Source: Haloferax mediterranei ATCC 33500 (GTDB lineage: Archaea > Halobacteriota > Halobacteria > Halobacteriales > Haloferacaceae). From it: DNA of 64,000 nt. Every line of letters starts with the position of its first letter. Position 1 is the first letter of the stretch. The notes beneath the pieces were generated by a model. That model saw only the letters and a program-made list of their open reading frames with translations, was not told the DNA's origin and searched no databases. Positions 43,599 to 51,524 of this stretch are shown in pieces. The DNA lies in NCBI RefSeq assembly GCF_000306765.2, contig NC_017941.2, positions 2,418,001 to 2,482,000 on the forward strand, in the 5' to 3' direction. The position numbers were made by a program, and so were the translations under genes.

Positions 43599-44645
43599 CG
43601 CTCTTATGTAGAACTGTGGAGTGACCCCGTAGCAAGGCAATCGACGACGATTTCGAGGGATGCGCCGACCAGATTCAGCGAGCGAATGAGCCCGAAGGTG
43701 TGAGCGGCCTGCTCCAAGCCCTGCTTGGACAGGCCGCGAAACTTCCGCAGCCACGGTTTGACTAGCGAGAAGAGGCACTCGACTTGGTTGATGTGGACGC
43801 CGTCGGCCGAAACGTACCGTTCGTCGTGGATAACGGTTCGGTGGTCGTACTCCATCTCTCGATACGCTTGGAGTCCATCAGTCCAGACCTCTCCCAGCCG
43901 CTGGGAGAGGTCTTCAGCCTCTTGCAGTACCGGTTCGAGGTCTCCCTGGTAGCTGATTCCAAGGTGACCGCGAATCACCCGAAGCACGTCGCGGCACGCC
44001 GCGACGAGCGTTATCTGGTCTCCGTGACGGCCCTTCCATCGTGAGCGCCCCGATCGGGACGACCCGCCGCGGTACCGACTGGTCCGCGGCGGGTCTTGGC
44101 CTTTGTAGCCTGAACAGACCGTGCTCGATTCGTCGATTTGCGTTGGGCCCGAGATGGAGTGTTGGAATTGCTCCCAGACGAGGGGGAAGCCGCGCGTGAC
44201 CGCGGCTTCCACCTCTCGAATCGCGTAATAGACGGTCTTGTACGCCCTGTCGAGCACAACCGCGATTTGAGAGATACTGAGCAACGTGTCTGCATAGAGG
44301 AGGTACGCGAGAAGCACCTCTCCGGTGGTGAGGTGCTTCTCGTGGAAGGGCGTGCCATAGGTGTAGACCGGTTTAAAATCGCAGTTTCGGCAGATAACGC
44401 GGTCGGACGACTCCCACGTGTGAATGCTGGGGTGGCCGCAGCGAGGACACGTGGTATACTCCCAGAACTCCTTGAGTCGCCGCTCAATGACGGCATCGAG
44501 CGGCTCGGTGTCCAACTCGAACAATCCAAGATCAACGAGCTGGCGAAGCATTCCACCGAACGCTGGCTGAGTCTGAGGCATAACCTCATGATTTCGGCTC
44601 GTTCACCGTAACTACACGGTCGTTCCTCAGCTCTACATAAGAGCG
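43599..44645 (-). mobile_element. IS1595-family insertion sequence, 1,047 bp, intact
   Basis: It is bounded by 16-bp terminal inverted repeats (CGCTCTTATGTAGAAC left; CGCTCTTATGTAGAGC read inward from the right; 15 of 16 match) and flanked by an 8-bp direct target duplication TCTTTTTT (43591-43598 and 44646-44653). It carries one full transposase gene. Exact ends and duplication point to a recent or well-preserved insertion. Confidence 0.92.
43604..44581 (-). CDS. IS1595-family transposase
   Basis: 325 residues. It has an N-terminal zinc ribbon (CPRCGHPS...VICRNCDF, about 45-72), a helical linker, then a DDE/N-type catalytic core: IDESS near 152, WTDGLQAY near 240 and the N/E part INQVECLFSLVKPWLRKFRG near 270-290. 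The stop codon lies inside the terminal inverted repeat. An Arg/Ser/Gly-rich insert (RTSRYRGGSSRSGRSRWKGRHGD) follows the first Asp. The frame is unbroken, so it may be active. Confidence 0.92.
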   Translation of the reverse strand: MPQTQPAFGGMLRQLVDLGLFELDTEPLDAVIERRLKEFWEYTTCPRCGHPSIHTWESSDRVICRNCDFKPVYTYGTPFHEKHLTTGEVLLAYLLYADTLLSISQIAVVLDRAYKTVYYAIREVEAAVTRGFPLVWEQFQHSISGPTQIDESSTVCSGYKGQDPPRTSRYRGGSSRSGRSRWKGRHGDQITLVAACRDVLRVIRGHLGISYQGDLEPVLQEAEDLSQRLGEVWTDGLQAYREMEYDHRTVIHDERYVSADGVHINQVECLFSLVKPWLRKFRGLSKQGLEQAAHTFGLIRSLNLVGASLEIVVDCLATGSLHSST

Positions 44646-44653
44646 TCTTTTTT
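44646..44653. repeat. Right copy of the 8-bp IS target duplication
   Basis: TCTTTTTT, identical to 43591-43598; see the insertion sequence. Confidence 0.85.
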
Positions 44654-44980
44654 TGATGCGACGTGGAGGCAAACTCATGCTGAGTGACCGCTATGCCGAA
44701 CAGCAGTCGGCCTCTATTCTCGCATCGAGAGTATCTTCGGAGGCGCGAGGGGGCCTTACAGAACTAGCACCACGACGTGAGTCTACATTGGCATTGACCA
44801 AGAACAGCCGACTGGAGGAGAGCCACTCCACTCACTGAGCATCCCTCACGGGTTGCCGCAGTACCGGCGAACGAGGGTCACGAAAGCAATCCGGAACGCG
44901 GAAAACTGGAACGGCGAAAAGAGAAGGGACAGGCCGGTCACTGAAGAGCGACCCTCAGGAACACTCGATTCGGACGCTGC
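44654..44980. other. Intergenic region, no gene seen
   Basis: 327 bases between the insertion sequence and the 3' end of the single-domain halocyanin gene. The one short plus-strand open frame (44653-44838) has no protein-like bias. It is probably the old 3' flank of norB. Confidence 0.6.
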
Positions 44981-45529
44981 CTACTCGACGACCACCGCGC
45001 CTTTCATGCCGAGCGTCTCGTGAGGGACACAGGAGTACGTGAACGTCCCCGCTTCCTCGAAGGTGTGTTCGAACGTGTGGCCCGAATCGCCGACCATCTC
45101 GGATTCGAACGCCCCGTCCGTCTCGACGACGTTGTGTGACCCGCCGTCGCCGGTCCATTCCCAAGCGACGGTCGTTCCCTTCGAGACGCGAATAGCGGCG
45201 GGACCAAACCCGAACGCCCCGCCGTTGGCCTCCACCCCGACATCGACCGTAACCGTGTCGGAACCGGTCTTGTCCACGACGCCGTCGTAGTTCTTGACGC
45301 CGTCGAACCACCCGTCGAAGGACTGTTTCGCTGCGTCCCCGCCAGCGCTGTCTCCGCCGGACTCCGCCGGTTCCGTTGTCGCAGCCGGTTCGGACTCGGC
45401 CTGGTTCTGGCCCGAGTCAGCCGATGCGCTACTGTTCGAACCCGTACAACCGGCGAGTGTCGCAGAGAGGGATGCGGTTGCAGCGAGTGCGGTAAAGCGC
45501 CGTCGCGTGAGTGTACGTTCGTGCGTCAT
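44981..45529 (-). CDS. Single-domain halocyanin, Tat lipoprotein
   Basis: 182 residues. It has a Tat signal (TRRRFTALAATASLSATL), lipobox LAGC near 28, a Ser/Ala/Glu/Thr linker (about 30-70), then one blue-copper domain (about 72-182) with GSHNV and CVPHETLGM supplying the His, Cys, His and Met copper ligands. The mobile lipid-anchored copper protein probably delivers electrons to NirK. A NarO-type box lies 45.5 bases before the ATG (45569). It sits downstream of the radical SAM gene on the same strand but has its own promoter box. Confidence 0.93.
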   Translation of the reverse strand: MTHERTLTRRRFTALAATASLSATLAGCTGSNSSASADSGQNQAESEPAATTEPAESGGDSAGGDAAKQSFDGWFDGVKNYDGVVDKTGSDTVTVDVGVEANGGAFGFGPAAIRVSKGTTVAWEWTGDGGSHNVVETDGAFESEMVGDSGHTFEHTFEEAGTFTYSCVPHETLGMKGAVVVE

Positions 45530-45568
45530 CGTTTGCTCGTCAGTGTCGACCGATGCAATCGATTATCC

Positions 45569-45580
45569 CGAACATGTTCG
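45569..45580 (-). promoter_or_regulatory. NarO-type box CGAACATGTTCG (halocyanin promoter)
   Basis: Perfect palindrome, centre 45.5 bases before the halocyanin ATG and 12 bases after the radical SAM stop codon. A GATAAT-like element adjoins it (45560-45567). Confidence 0.75.
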
Positions 45581-45592
45581 TACCCAGTCTCA

Positions 45593-46723
45593 TCAGTCGC
45601 TACTCGCTCGTCCAGTCGGCATAGGACCGGTGTATCCCTCGGGGACGTACGCACAGAGCGGGTCGCTCGCGTGCGGGTCGCCCGTGTGGGCGTAGGCACG
45701 TGACCTGCTTCCACCGCAGATGTGGCGGAACTCGCAGGACCCGCACTTTCCGCGGAGGTTGTCGCGGTCGCGGAGCGCTCGGAACAACTCGCTTTCTCTG
45801 TATCCCTCGACGAGTCCGCCGTCGCGGACGTTCCCGACCGATTTCGGGAGGAAGCCAGACGGGAACAGCTCACCGGTGTGGCTGACGAACGCGAAGCCGT
45901 CGCCTGCGGAGATGCCGAGCCGCCGACCGATGCCGTCGTTCGACGGGGCGTCGATAGAATCCCGCCGCTGTTGAATCGAGACGCGCCGGTAGTGTGGTGC
46001 TTCGGTCGTCTTCACGCCGAAGGGAGCGTCGTCGCTCACCGCCGAGAGCCACTCCATAACCTCCTCGGCGTGGTCAGGAGTCAGCGGGTCGAGGACGCGG
46101 CCGCGACCCACGGGAACGAGGAAAAACACCGACCACAGCACCGCGCCGAGGTCCGCCACGAGGTCGCGAAGGGCTGGTAGTTCGTCGACCGTTTGGGCAC
46201 AGACGGTCGTATTTATCTGAAGCGGAATACCGGCGTCGCGGGCCGCCCGTGCCGCTTGGACCGTCTGCTCGAAGCTCCCGTCGACACCTCTGAAAGAGTC
46301 GTGTGCCGATGCGGACCCGCCGTCGAGGCTCAACGCGAGACGCTTGATTCCCGCGTCGCCCAGTTGGCTGACCGTCTCCGGCGTCAACGACGTTGTCCCA
46401 CTGGGCGTCAACGTCATTCGAAGCCCCTGTTTCGTCCCGTACTCGACGAGTTCCGTGAGGTCCGGGCGTGTGAGCGGGTCACCCCCGGAGAGGACGACAA
46501 GTTGTCCCGGTCCGAACTCGCTCGCCTGGTCGAGCAGTCGCTTGCCCTCTTCGGTCGTCAGTTCCTCGGGATGACGCAGCGGATTCGCGTCCGCCCGGCA
46601 GTGGTTACAGGCCAGATGGCAGGCCTGCGTCACCTCCCAGATGAGGACGAACGGTCGTTGCGTCGTATCGATGTTCGACGGGTCCGGTGCGGCGGATTTC
46701 GGTGGGCGTTGTGGTCGAGTCAT
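45593..46723 (-). CDS. Radical SAM/SPASM protein, NirJ/AhbD-like
   Basis: 376 residues. The radical SAM motif C-x3-C-x2-C is in TQACHLACNHCRAD (near 33-46), followed by LVVLSGGDPLTRPDL. A C-terminal SPASM-type cluster reads CGSCEFRHICGG near 335. Similar proteins act in anaerobic heme or heme d1 synthesis (AhbC/AhbD, NirJ) or are annotated TIGR04053. Because the nitrite reductase here is the copper type, which needs no heme d1, a role in oxygen-independent heme synthesis for qNOR is more likely (inference). A NarO box and TATA lie 135 and 91 bases upstream. Confidence 0.85.
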   Translation of the reverse strand: MTRPQRPPKSAAPDPSNIDTTQRPFVLIWEVTQACHLACNHCRADANPLRHPEELTTEEGKRLLDQASEFGPGQLVVLSGGDPLTRPDLTELVEYGTKQGLRMTLTPSGTTSLTPETVSQLGDAGIKRLALSLDGGSASAHDSFRGVDGSFEQTVQAARAARDAGIPLQINTTVCAQTVDELPALRDLVADLGAVLWSVFFLVPVGRGRVLDPLTPDHAEEVMEWLSAVSDDAPFGVKTTEAPHYRRVSIQQRRDSIDAPSNDGIGRRLGISAGDGFAFVSHTGELFPSGFLPKSVGNVRDGGLVEGYRESELFRALRDRDNLRGKCGSCEFRHICGGSRSRAYAHTGDPHASDPLCAYVPEGYTGPMPTGRASSD

Positions 46724-46852
46724 GAGTCGTTCTGGACAGGGCAGTCGTCACCGCGCTCCGAGCGGAACGTTTCGGACGGTTCTCGCGTTGCCGGTTGCGC
46801 CGTCGGTCTCATTATAGGGCTAGTTCATTCCCACAGCAAGAGAGTCGCATCC

Positions 46853-46864
46853 CGAATATATTCG
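46853..46864 (-). promoter_or_regulatory. NarO-type box CGAATATATTCG (radical SAM promoter)
   Basis: Perfect palindrome, 44.5 bases upstream (centre to centre) of the TATA-like CCCTATAAT of the radical SAM gene (46811-46819). Confidence 0.75.
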
Positions 46865-46886
46865 CCCCCGTGACGGAGACCCCGGG

Positions 46887-46898
46887 CGAACCAGTTCG
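46887..46898 (+). promoter_or_regulatory. NarO-type box CGAACCAGTTCG (DUF2249 promoter)
   Basis: Matches CGAA-N4-TTCG, centre 44.5 bases before the ATG at 46937 and 34 bases from the neighbouring box. It supports the 46937 start. Confidence 0.7.
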
Positions 46899-46936
46899 GG
46901 GTGAACTACCTGCAGGTGCAGGACCATCGATTGAAC

Positions 46937-47209
46937 ATGGATACCGATGCGTACCTCGACGAAGTTGGTGCACCGAACAGACGAACAGTCGACTTTCTCG
47001 ACGCGCGCGAACTCCCCCCACCGGAACCACTTCAACAGACGATGAACCGGCTGGTGGAACTCGACGCCGAGACGGTGTTCGTCCAACTCAACGACCGAGC
47101 GCCGCAGTTCCTCTATCCGAAACTTGAGGACCGCGGGTTCTCGTATCGAACCGCCGAACACGACGACGGCGTCGTCACCGCAATCTGGCAGGCAGAACCC
47201 GACGAGTGA
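46937..47209 (+). CDS. DUF2249 domain protein
   Basis: 90 residues from ATG 46937 (MDTDAYLDEVGAPNRRTVDF). The DUF2249 core is DARELPPPEPLQQTMNRLVELDAETVFVQLNDRAPQFLYPKLEDRGF, a TusA-like alpha/beta fold with the LxxG-type helix and a His/Asp-poor surface. Such proteins recur in haloarchaeal and bacterial denitrification clusters; their biochemical role is not known. A second DUF2249 gene lies at 51251. Start chosen by the 44.5-base spacing to the CGAA-N4-TTCG box; the ATG at 46901 is less likely. Confidence 0.85.
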   Translation: MDTDAYLDEVGAPNRRTVDFLDARELPPPEPLQQTMNRLVELDAETVFVQLNDRAPQFLYPKLEDRGFSYRTAEHDDGVVTAIWQAEPDE

Positions 47210-47375
47210 GTACTGCAAGAAATCGACCGGGCAACCACATTCGGTCACGATACATGAAAATGGAGGTGTTTGAAATATATGGAGAAAATAGCCACTAATC
47301 AAACAATCCTTCCGCAGAGTCTTCTCAGTATGTGATTAGAAGTCCACCAGTAGGAAACGTACGTCCAATCTTCAC

Positions 47376-47387
47376 CGAATATGTTCG
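47376..47387 (+). promoter_or_regulatory. NarO-type box CGAATATGTTCG (nirK promoter)
   Basis: CGAA-N4-TTCG, 42.5 bases upstream of a TATA-like ATTATAC (47421-47427); nirK has a short leader with GGAGGG before its ATG. Confidence 0.78.
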
Positions 47388-47466
47388 CACAGCATCTCTC
47401 AACGGTGAAATCGGTGTTTGATTATACCCGTCGAAAACTCCTCGATTCAACTGGAGGGAGACGACA

Positions 47467-48546
47467 ATGCTATCAACAACCCGAAGACGGACGTTACAGT
47501 TACTCGGTCTCGGCGGTGTCGCATCACTCGCAGGGTGTGCCTCTGAGGCACCGACCGCGGCACAATCGCTCGACCAAACTGAAGAACCAACCCCGGCGCA
47601 ACAAGAGAGCCCGAAAATCGTGGAGCAAGTCGCAGCTAACCCGACGGATATCCCAGACCCGATTACCCGAAGCGAACCCACCGAAGTGGACGTAACGCTC
47701 CGTCCAGAGGAGGTGACAGCCGAGGTGGAAGAGGGAGTCACGTTCACCTACATGACCTACAACGGGCAGGTACCGGGACCGTTTATCCGCGTCCGGCAGG
47801 GCGACACGGTCAACCTGACCTTCGAGAACCCAGAAGAGAACTCCATGCCGCACAACGTCGATTTCCATGCGGTCGCCGGTCCCGGTGGCGGCGCGGAAGC
47901 GACGATGACGAACCCCGGTGAGACAGTGAAAATCCGGTTCAAAGCGACCTATCCCGGTGCGTACATCTACCACTGTGCGGTGCCGAACATGGATATGCAC
48001 ATCAGCGCGGGGATGTTCGGACTCATCCTCGTCGAACCGCCGGAGGGACTTCCGGAAGTCGACAAAGAGGTCTACATCGGACAGCACGAACTGTACACCG
48101 ACAAGAAGGCGGGCAAGAAAGGAAAGCACAACTTCGACTTCGAAGCGATGCGGAACGAAGAACCGACGTACGTCGTCATGAACGGTGAAAAGTACGCGTG
48201 GACCGACGCCGGACGCGGCCCCGCAGCGACCGTCAACACCGGCGAGACGGTTCGGGTGTTCTTCGTCGACGGCGGGCCGAACCTCTCCAGTAGCTTCCAC
48301 CCCATCGGCAGCGTCTGGGAGACGCTCTACCCCGATGGGTCGCTGAGTACGGACCCACAGACGCACATCCAGACGCGGCTCGTGCCGCCAGGAAGTACGA
48401 CAGTCGCGACAATGAGTTCGCCAGTTCCGGGTGACTTCAAACTCGTCGACCACTCACTGTCCCGTGTCACACGCAAGGGTTGTATGGCAGTTATCAGAGC
48501 AGAGGGGCCCGAAGACCCCGAAATCTTCGACCCAAACCCTGAGTAG
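47467..48546 (+). CDS. nirK: Copper-containing nitrite reductase
   Basis: 359 residues. It has a signal with lipobox-like LAGC near 25 and a Pro/Gln/Glu linker. The first cupredoxin domain carries MPHNVDFHA (type 1 and type 2 His, with the catalytic Asp) and YHCAVPNMDMHISAGM (type 1 Cys, His and Met plus type 2 His). The second domain has SFHPIGSVW with the catalytic/type 2 His. It reduces nitrite to NO on the outer face of the membrane, fed by halocyanin. The length is normal. The RRRTLQLLGLGG start suggests Tat export. Confidence 0.97.
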   Translation: MLSTTRRRTLQLLGLGGVASLAGCASEAPTAAQSLDQTEEPTPAQQESPKIVEQVAANPTDIPDPITRSEPTEVDVTLRPEEVTAEVEEGVTFTYMTYNGQVPGPFIRVRQGDTVNLTFENPEENSMPHNVDFHAVAGPGGGAEATMTNPGETVKIRFKATYPGAYIYHCAVPNMDMHISAGMFGLILVEPPEGLPEVDKEVYIGQHELYTDKKAGKKGKHNFDFEAMRNEEPTYVVMNGEKYAWTDAGRGPAATVNTGETVRVFFVDGGPNLSSSFHPIGSVWETLYPDGSLSTDPQTHIQTRLVPPGSTTVATMSSPVPGDFKLVDHSLSRVTRKGCMAVIRAEGPEDPEIFDPNPE

Positions 48547-48643
48547 GTGACAACCGCCCGTATCGGGCAGTGAAACTGTTCCTTCGATTCCCACCTCGGT
48601 GCTGTTCCTTCGATTCTCGCTGCTTCTTCTCTCCCCATCCCGG

Positions 48644-48655
48644 TGAACATGTCCG
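48644..48655 (+). promoter_or_regulatory. Imperfect NarO-type box TGAACATGTCCG
   Basis: Ten of 12 positions fit CGAACATGTTCG. The centre is 44.5 bases before the ATG at 48694, the same spacing as four perfect boxes nearby, which supports both the box and the start. Confidence 0.55.
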
Positions 48656-48693
48656 GGGGTACCCATAGGGTCCGTCCGACCGTCGATACAGGT

Positions 48694-49311
48694 ATGATCG
48701 GATTCCCCTCACCGTTCGGCGGCGGAAGCGACGACGAACTCTTCGACGAGTACGACGAGTTCGTCCCCGAGCACATCCCCGAACCGGACGAGTTCCTCGA
48801 CGGACACCGCGTCCTCACCGGCGACGAGCACGTCGCGTTCCACGAGATTACCCGCGACCTGTTCGACGAGCGGACGGTGTACGATATGACCTTCAACTAC
48901 AACCTCGCCCGATTGAATCTCGATACGCGGCACGAGGGTGCGGGCTACCGCTACGCGGAAGAGCGCGACGACCCCTCGGTGCTGCGAGCCGAATTCACGC
49001 CGACGACGCCGTTTTGCCCGCAGACGACTACACTCATCGTCGGGTCTTTTCGAGCGTGGAACGGACTCTCGGAGCGCCACGACTACGACCTCGTCCGCGT
49101 TCGCGTCTCGCAGATGCACCACCAAAGCGAGGTAATCAACGAGCAACTCAAGGAATTAGAGACGACAGTCGGTGACTCGGAGTCGGTCGGTTCAGGGTCG
49201 GCAGACGAAGACAGACTGTCCGCTACGGACGAGGACGCGATGGAGGGACTGAACGAGGGTGAACTCGACGTTGACGGATTCGGAGAGAGCAACCTCCAAT
49301 CGCCGTTCTAA
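48694..49311 (+). CDS. Conserved protein downstream of nirK, MIP18/DUF59-like core
   Basis: 205 residues from ATG 48694 (MIGFPSPFGGGSDDELFDEY). An acidic N-terminus (about 1-60) precedes a compact domain in which FTPTTPFCPQTTTLIVGSF resembles the TxT-x-CP-motif of MIP18/SufT-type iron-sulfur assembly proteins. The C-terminal 45 residues are low-complexity acidic. If the likeness is right, it could help mature an iron-sulfur or metal enzyme of the denitrification pathway; that is inference. It follows nirK by 147 bases with its own degenerate NarO-type box. Confidence 0.72.
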   Translation: MIGFPSPFGGGSDDELFDEYDEFVPEHIPEPDEFLDGHRVLTGDEHVAFHEITRDLFDERTVYDMTFNYNLARLNLDTRHEGAGYRYAEERDDPSVLRAEFTPTTPFCPQTTTLIVGSFRAWNGLSERHDYDLVRVRVSQMHHQSEVINEQLKELETTVGDSESVGSGSADEDRLSATDEDAMEGLNEGELDVDGFGESNLQSPF

Positions 49312-49359
49312 CACTGAGGTCGGGATGTTTCGGGGACTGGTTCCCACACCAAAAGGCGG

Positions 49360-49668
49360 TTATTCAGAGGTGGGGGCTGGCGCGAACACGAGAACCGCCG
49401 TACTGTCGTCGACTGCGCGGGGCGAGATATCGCGTTCGCCGCTGAATTGAACGAGTTCCCCCGGATGTACGTCGACTGTCTCGTCGTCAAGAGACAGTTC
49501 GAGGTGGCCCGAGACGAGGTGGAGGACGATATCCATCCCCGGGTGGGTATGTGCAGGGATTTTCTCACCTTGTTCGAGGGTGAGCCTGACCGTTCGGGGC
49601 CTGTGTGCTTCGAAGACCTCTGCGTGCGTCTCTTCTGGAAGTTCGTCGAGGGAGGTATGTTCAGCCAT
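49360..49668 (-). CDS. Single-domain cupin
   Basis: 102 residues. The cupin motif 1 is HTHPGMDIVLHLVSGHLELSLDDE and motif 2 VHPGELVQFSGERDISPRAVDDSTAVLVF. Two His in HTH and acidic residues could bind a metal. Small cupins like this bind metal or small ligands and sometimes sense NO or dioxygen; none of that is proven here. A NarO-type box (49707) lies 44.5 bases before the ATG, so it belongs to the predicted anaerobic regulon. Confidence 0.88.
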   Translation of the reverse strand: MAEHTSLDELPEETHAEVFEAHRPRTVRLTLEQGEKIPAHTHPGMDIVLHLVSGHLELSLDDETVDVHPGELVQFSGERDISPRAVDDSTAVLVFAPAPTSE

Positions 49669-49706
49669 GAGTGGGTTGTAGTCCAGCGAGCGGGTAAGTG
49701 TTCAGC

Positions 49707-49718
49707 CGAACCGGTTCG
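49707..49718 (-). promoter_or_regulatory. NarO-type box CGAACCGGTTCG (cupin promoter)
   Basis: Perfect palindrome, centre 44.5 bases before the cupin ATG. Confidence 0.72.
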
Positions 49719-49740
49719 GAACTGCCGGGCAGGGAAATTG

Positions 49741-51108
49741 TCACCTCGTGTCGACCGAGTCAGTCGAATCGTGCCCCGGTTCGGCGTCTTCGAACAGGGT
49801 CGTAACCAGAACGCCGAACAACGAGTGAGGGCTGTGCGTTCGGATGACCGACAACACGTTGGTGATGAACAACGCGACGCCGACGAGAATGAAGGCGCTT
49901 CCCAGTCCGGTCGCCACGGTCGGAAGCGCGAATAAATCGGCCGCGACGAGTACGACGCTCCCCCCGACGAGGAGTCCGAAATCGAGCGTGGCGAGGCGAG
50001 TGCTGTACAGGTCGTCGACCATCGGGACCGACTCGTATCCGAGTCGGTCGCTGTAGCGGTGAACCCAGACGATGAACGGGACGACGTGGTACAAGGTGCC
50101 GAAGATGACGAAGCCGACGAAGCCGACGGCAAAGAGGTGGACTGTGGCTGGCGCGCCGAATAACGTGTCGCGGGCGAGCGGGTTCGCGAGCCACGACGGA
50201 AGCGTGAGCAGTCCCCAGACTGCGAGTGCCGGTGCGGCGACTGCATACCGAGCGAGCATCGGGTTCCAGCCGACCGACGACTCGTAGAGTCGCCGCCCGA
50301 ACACGACGCTAAAGCCGAGCAGTGAGAGTGTGACGAAAAGCCCGCCGACCCGAGCGAGCGACGCGAACTCGACGAGTCGTCCGGTTGCGAGGAGCAGGAC
50401 ACCGACGGGGTATCCGACTTCCTCGACCCGCTGGAGCCAACTATCGATACGACCGAGTTCCGTCTGCGTGAACATGGGACCGAGTTGGTAGAGCGCGCCG
50501 ACGATTGTCGTCACGACCGCACCAAACACAGCAAGCGTCGCATGTGACTCGATGACGGCCCCTCGCGTCACGCCAAGTGTCGCAAAGACGGGATAGACGA
50601 ACCCGAGCGCGAGAAGGAACCCAAACGTCGTGACGAGCAAGAAAAATCCGAGTGCGAGAGCGAAATGTCGCTCCGTCACGTCGTACTCACTGCACCGCCG
50701 AAGCGTTCGGCCGATATTGTACGCGAAGACCCAGAAGCCGAGGAGCATCGCGGCACCGAACACGGGCGTCCATGCGAACTCACCCAGAAGGAGACTCACG
50801 GCGAACCCGACCAAACCACCGGTCACCAACCACAACTGAACGGTCGAAAGTCGCTGAGAGTAAAGTTCGACGCCGGACCAGACCGGAACGAACTGCGTCA
50901 TCGCGCCCATGATGGTCACACAAACCCACCCCGTAAGCAGGAGATGAACATGCGCGAGCGTGCTGCCACCGGAGATGACATCCAAGACGATGCCGAGTCC
51001 GATGGCCACCCCAAACAGGAGGAGACCGAGGGCGACGAGAAAGTGGCGAAGCGGGACTGTCATCGGCGGTTGCCGGGACGCTTCGACTTTCGCGAGGAGA
51101 TTGTTCAT
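49741..51108 (-). CDS. Heme-copper oxidase subunit I/NnrS-like membrane protein
   Basis: 455 residues with about twelve membrane helices. Conserved His-bearing helices are AHVHLLLTGWVCVTIMGAMTQFVPVW, SHATLAVFGAVVTTIVGALYQLGPMF and VHLFAVGFVGFVIFGTLYHVVPFIVW. The repeated H-x(10-14)-G-x3-Q/H-x2-P pattern recalls the cytochrome oxidase subunit I fold and NnrS, a heme/copper protein tied to NO metabolism. It lacks the full set of qNOR ligands, so it is not a second NO reductase. A role in NO tolerance or heme/copper handling is plausible. A NarO-type box sits 44.5 bases before the ATG. Confidence 0.78.
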   Translation of the reverse strand: MNNLLAKVEASRQPPMTVPLRHFLVALGLLLFGVAIGLGIVLDVISGGSTLAHVHLLLTGWVCVTIMGAMTQFVPVWSGVELYSQRLSTVQLWLVTGGLVGFAVSLLLGEFAWTPVFGAAMLLGFWVFAYNIGRTLRRCSEYDVTERHFALALGFFLLVTTFGFLLALGFVYPVFATLGVTRGAVIESHATLAVFGAVVTTIVGALYQLGPMFTQTELGRIDSWLQRVEEVGYPVGVLLLATGRLVEFASLARVGGLFVTLSLLGFSVVFGRRLYESSVGWNPMLARYAVAAPALAVWGLLTLPSWLANPLARDTLFGAPATVHLFAVGFVGFVIFGTLYHVVPFIVWVHRYSDRLGYESVPMVDDLYSTRLATLDFGLLVGGSVVLVAADLFALPTVATGLGSAFILVGVALFITNVLSVIRTHSPHSLFGVLVTTLFEDAEPGHDSTDSVDTR

Positions 51109-51146
51109 ACACTAGTGGACGAACCGCTGGACTGTACAGGTGCCTC

Positions 51147-51158
51147 CGAACATATTCG
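51147..51158 (-). promoter_or_regulatory. NarO-type box CGAACATATTCG (NnrS-like promoter)
   Basis: CGAA-N4-TTCG, centre 44.5 bases before the ATG at 51108. Confidence 0.75.
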
Positions 51159-51250
51159 CCACTCACGGTGTGCACGATATACGTCGAAGGAGTACGGTGA
51201 AGAGTGTGCGCCGACGGACTGTCTCGCGGCGCTCGGGCCGACGACTGCGA

Positions 51251-51484
51251 CTATTTTTTCGGGAACGTCGCAGCGAATTCTGCCGGGCCGCGCTGCTCGA
51301 CGGCGTAGTTGTCGGCATCGAATGCATCGACCTCGGCCTGCATTTCGTAGAACAGCGGCTTCGGGTCGTGGTCGTTCAGAATCGTGAGCGCCTCGCCGCT
51401 TTCGAGGTCGTCAAACGCGCTGTGAATCTTCGGATGGCGCTCTGCGGGAGGTAACTCGCGAACGTCGAGTGTCGTATCGGACAT
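51251..51484 (-). CDS. DUF2249 domain protein (second copy type)
   Basis: 77 residues, the DUF2249 domain only: LDVRELPPAERHPKIHSAFDDLESGEALTILNDHDPKPLFYEMQAE, ending in RGPAEFAATFPKK. It is more canonical than the copy at 46937 (DVRELPPxxRHPxI...NDHDPKPL). This form is often called a hemerythrin-associated or SirA-like helper in nitrate and nitrite clusters; the biochemical role is unknown. A NarO-type box lies 46.5 bases before its ATG. Confidence 0.88.
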   Translation of the reverse strand: MSDTTLDVRELPPAERHPKIHSAFDDLESGEALTILNDHDPKPLFYEMQAEVDAFDADNYAVEQRGPAEFAATFPKK

Positions 51485-51524
51485 GCATCTCCCGGTTCTC
51501 GACCCTCCATTGAGGGTGTTGTCC

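Noticed and set aside
44653..44838. 61-residue open frame after the insertion sequence
   Set aside because: Low-information Ser/Arg/Leu sequence beginning in the target duplication; no support as a gene.
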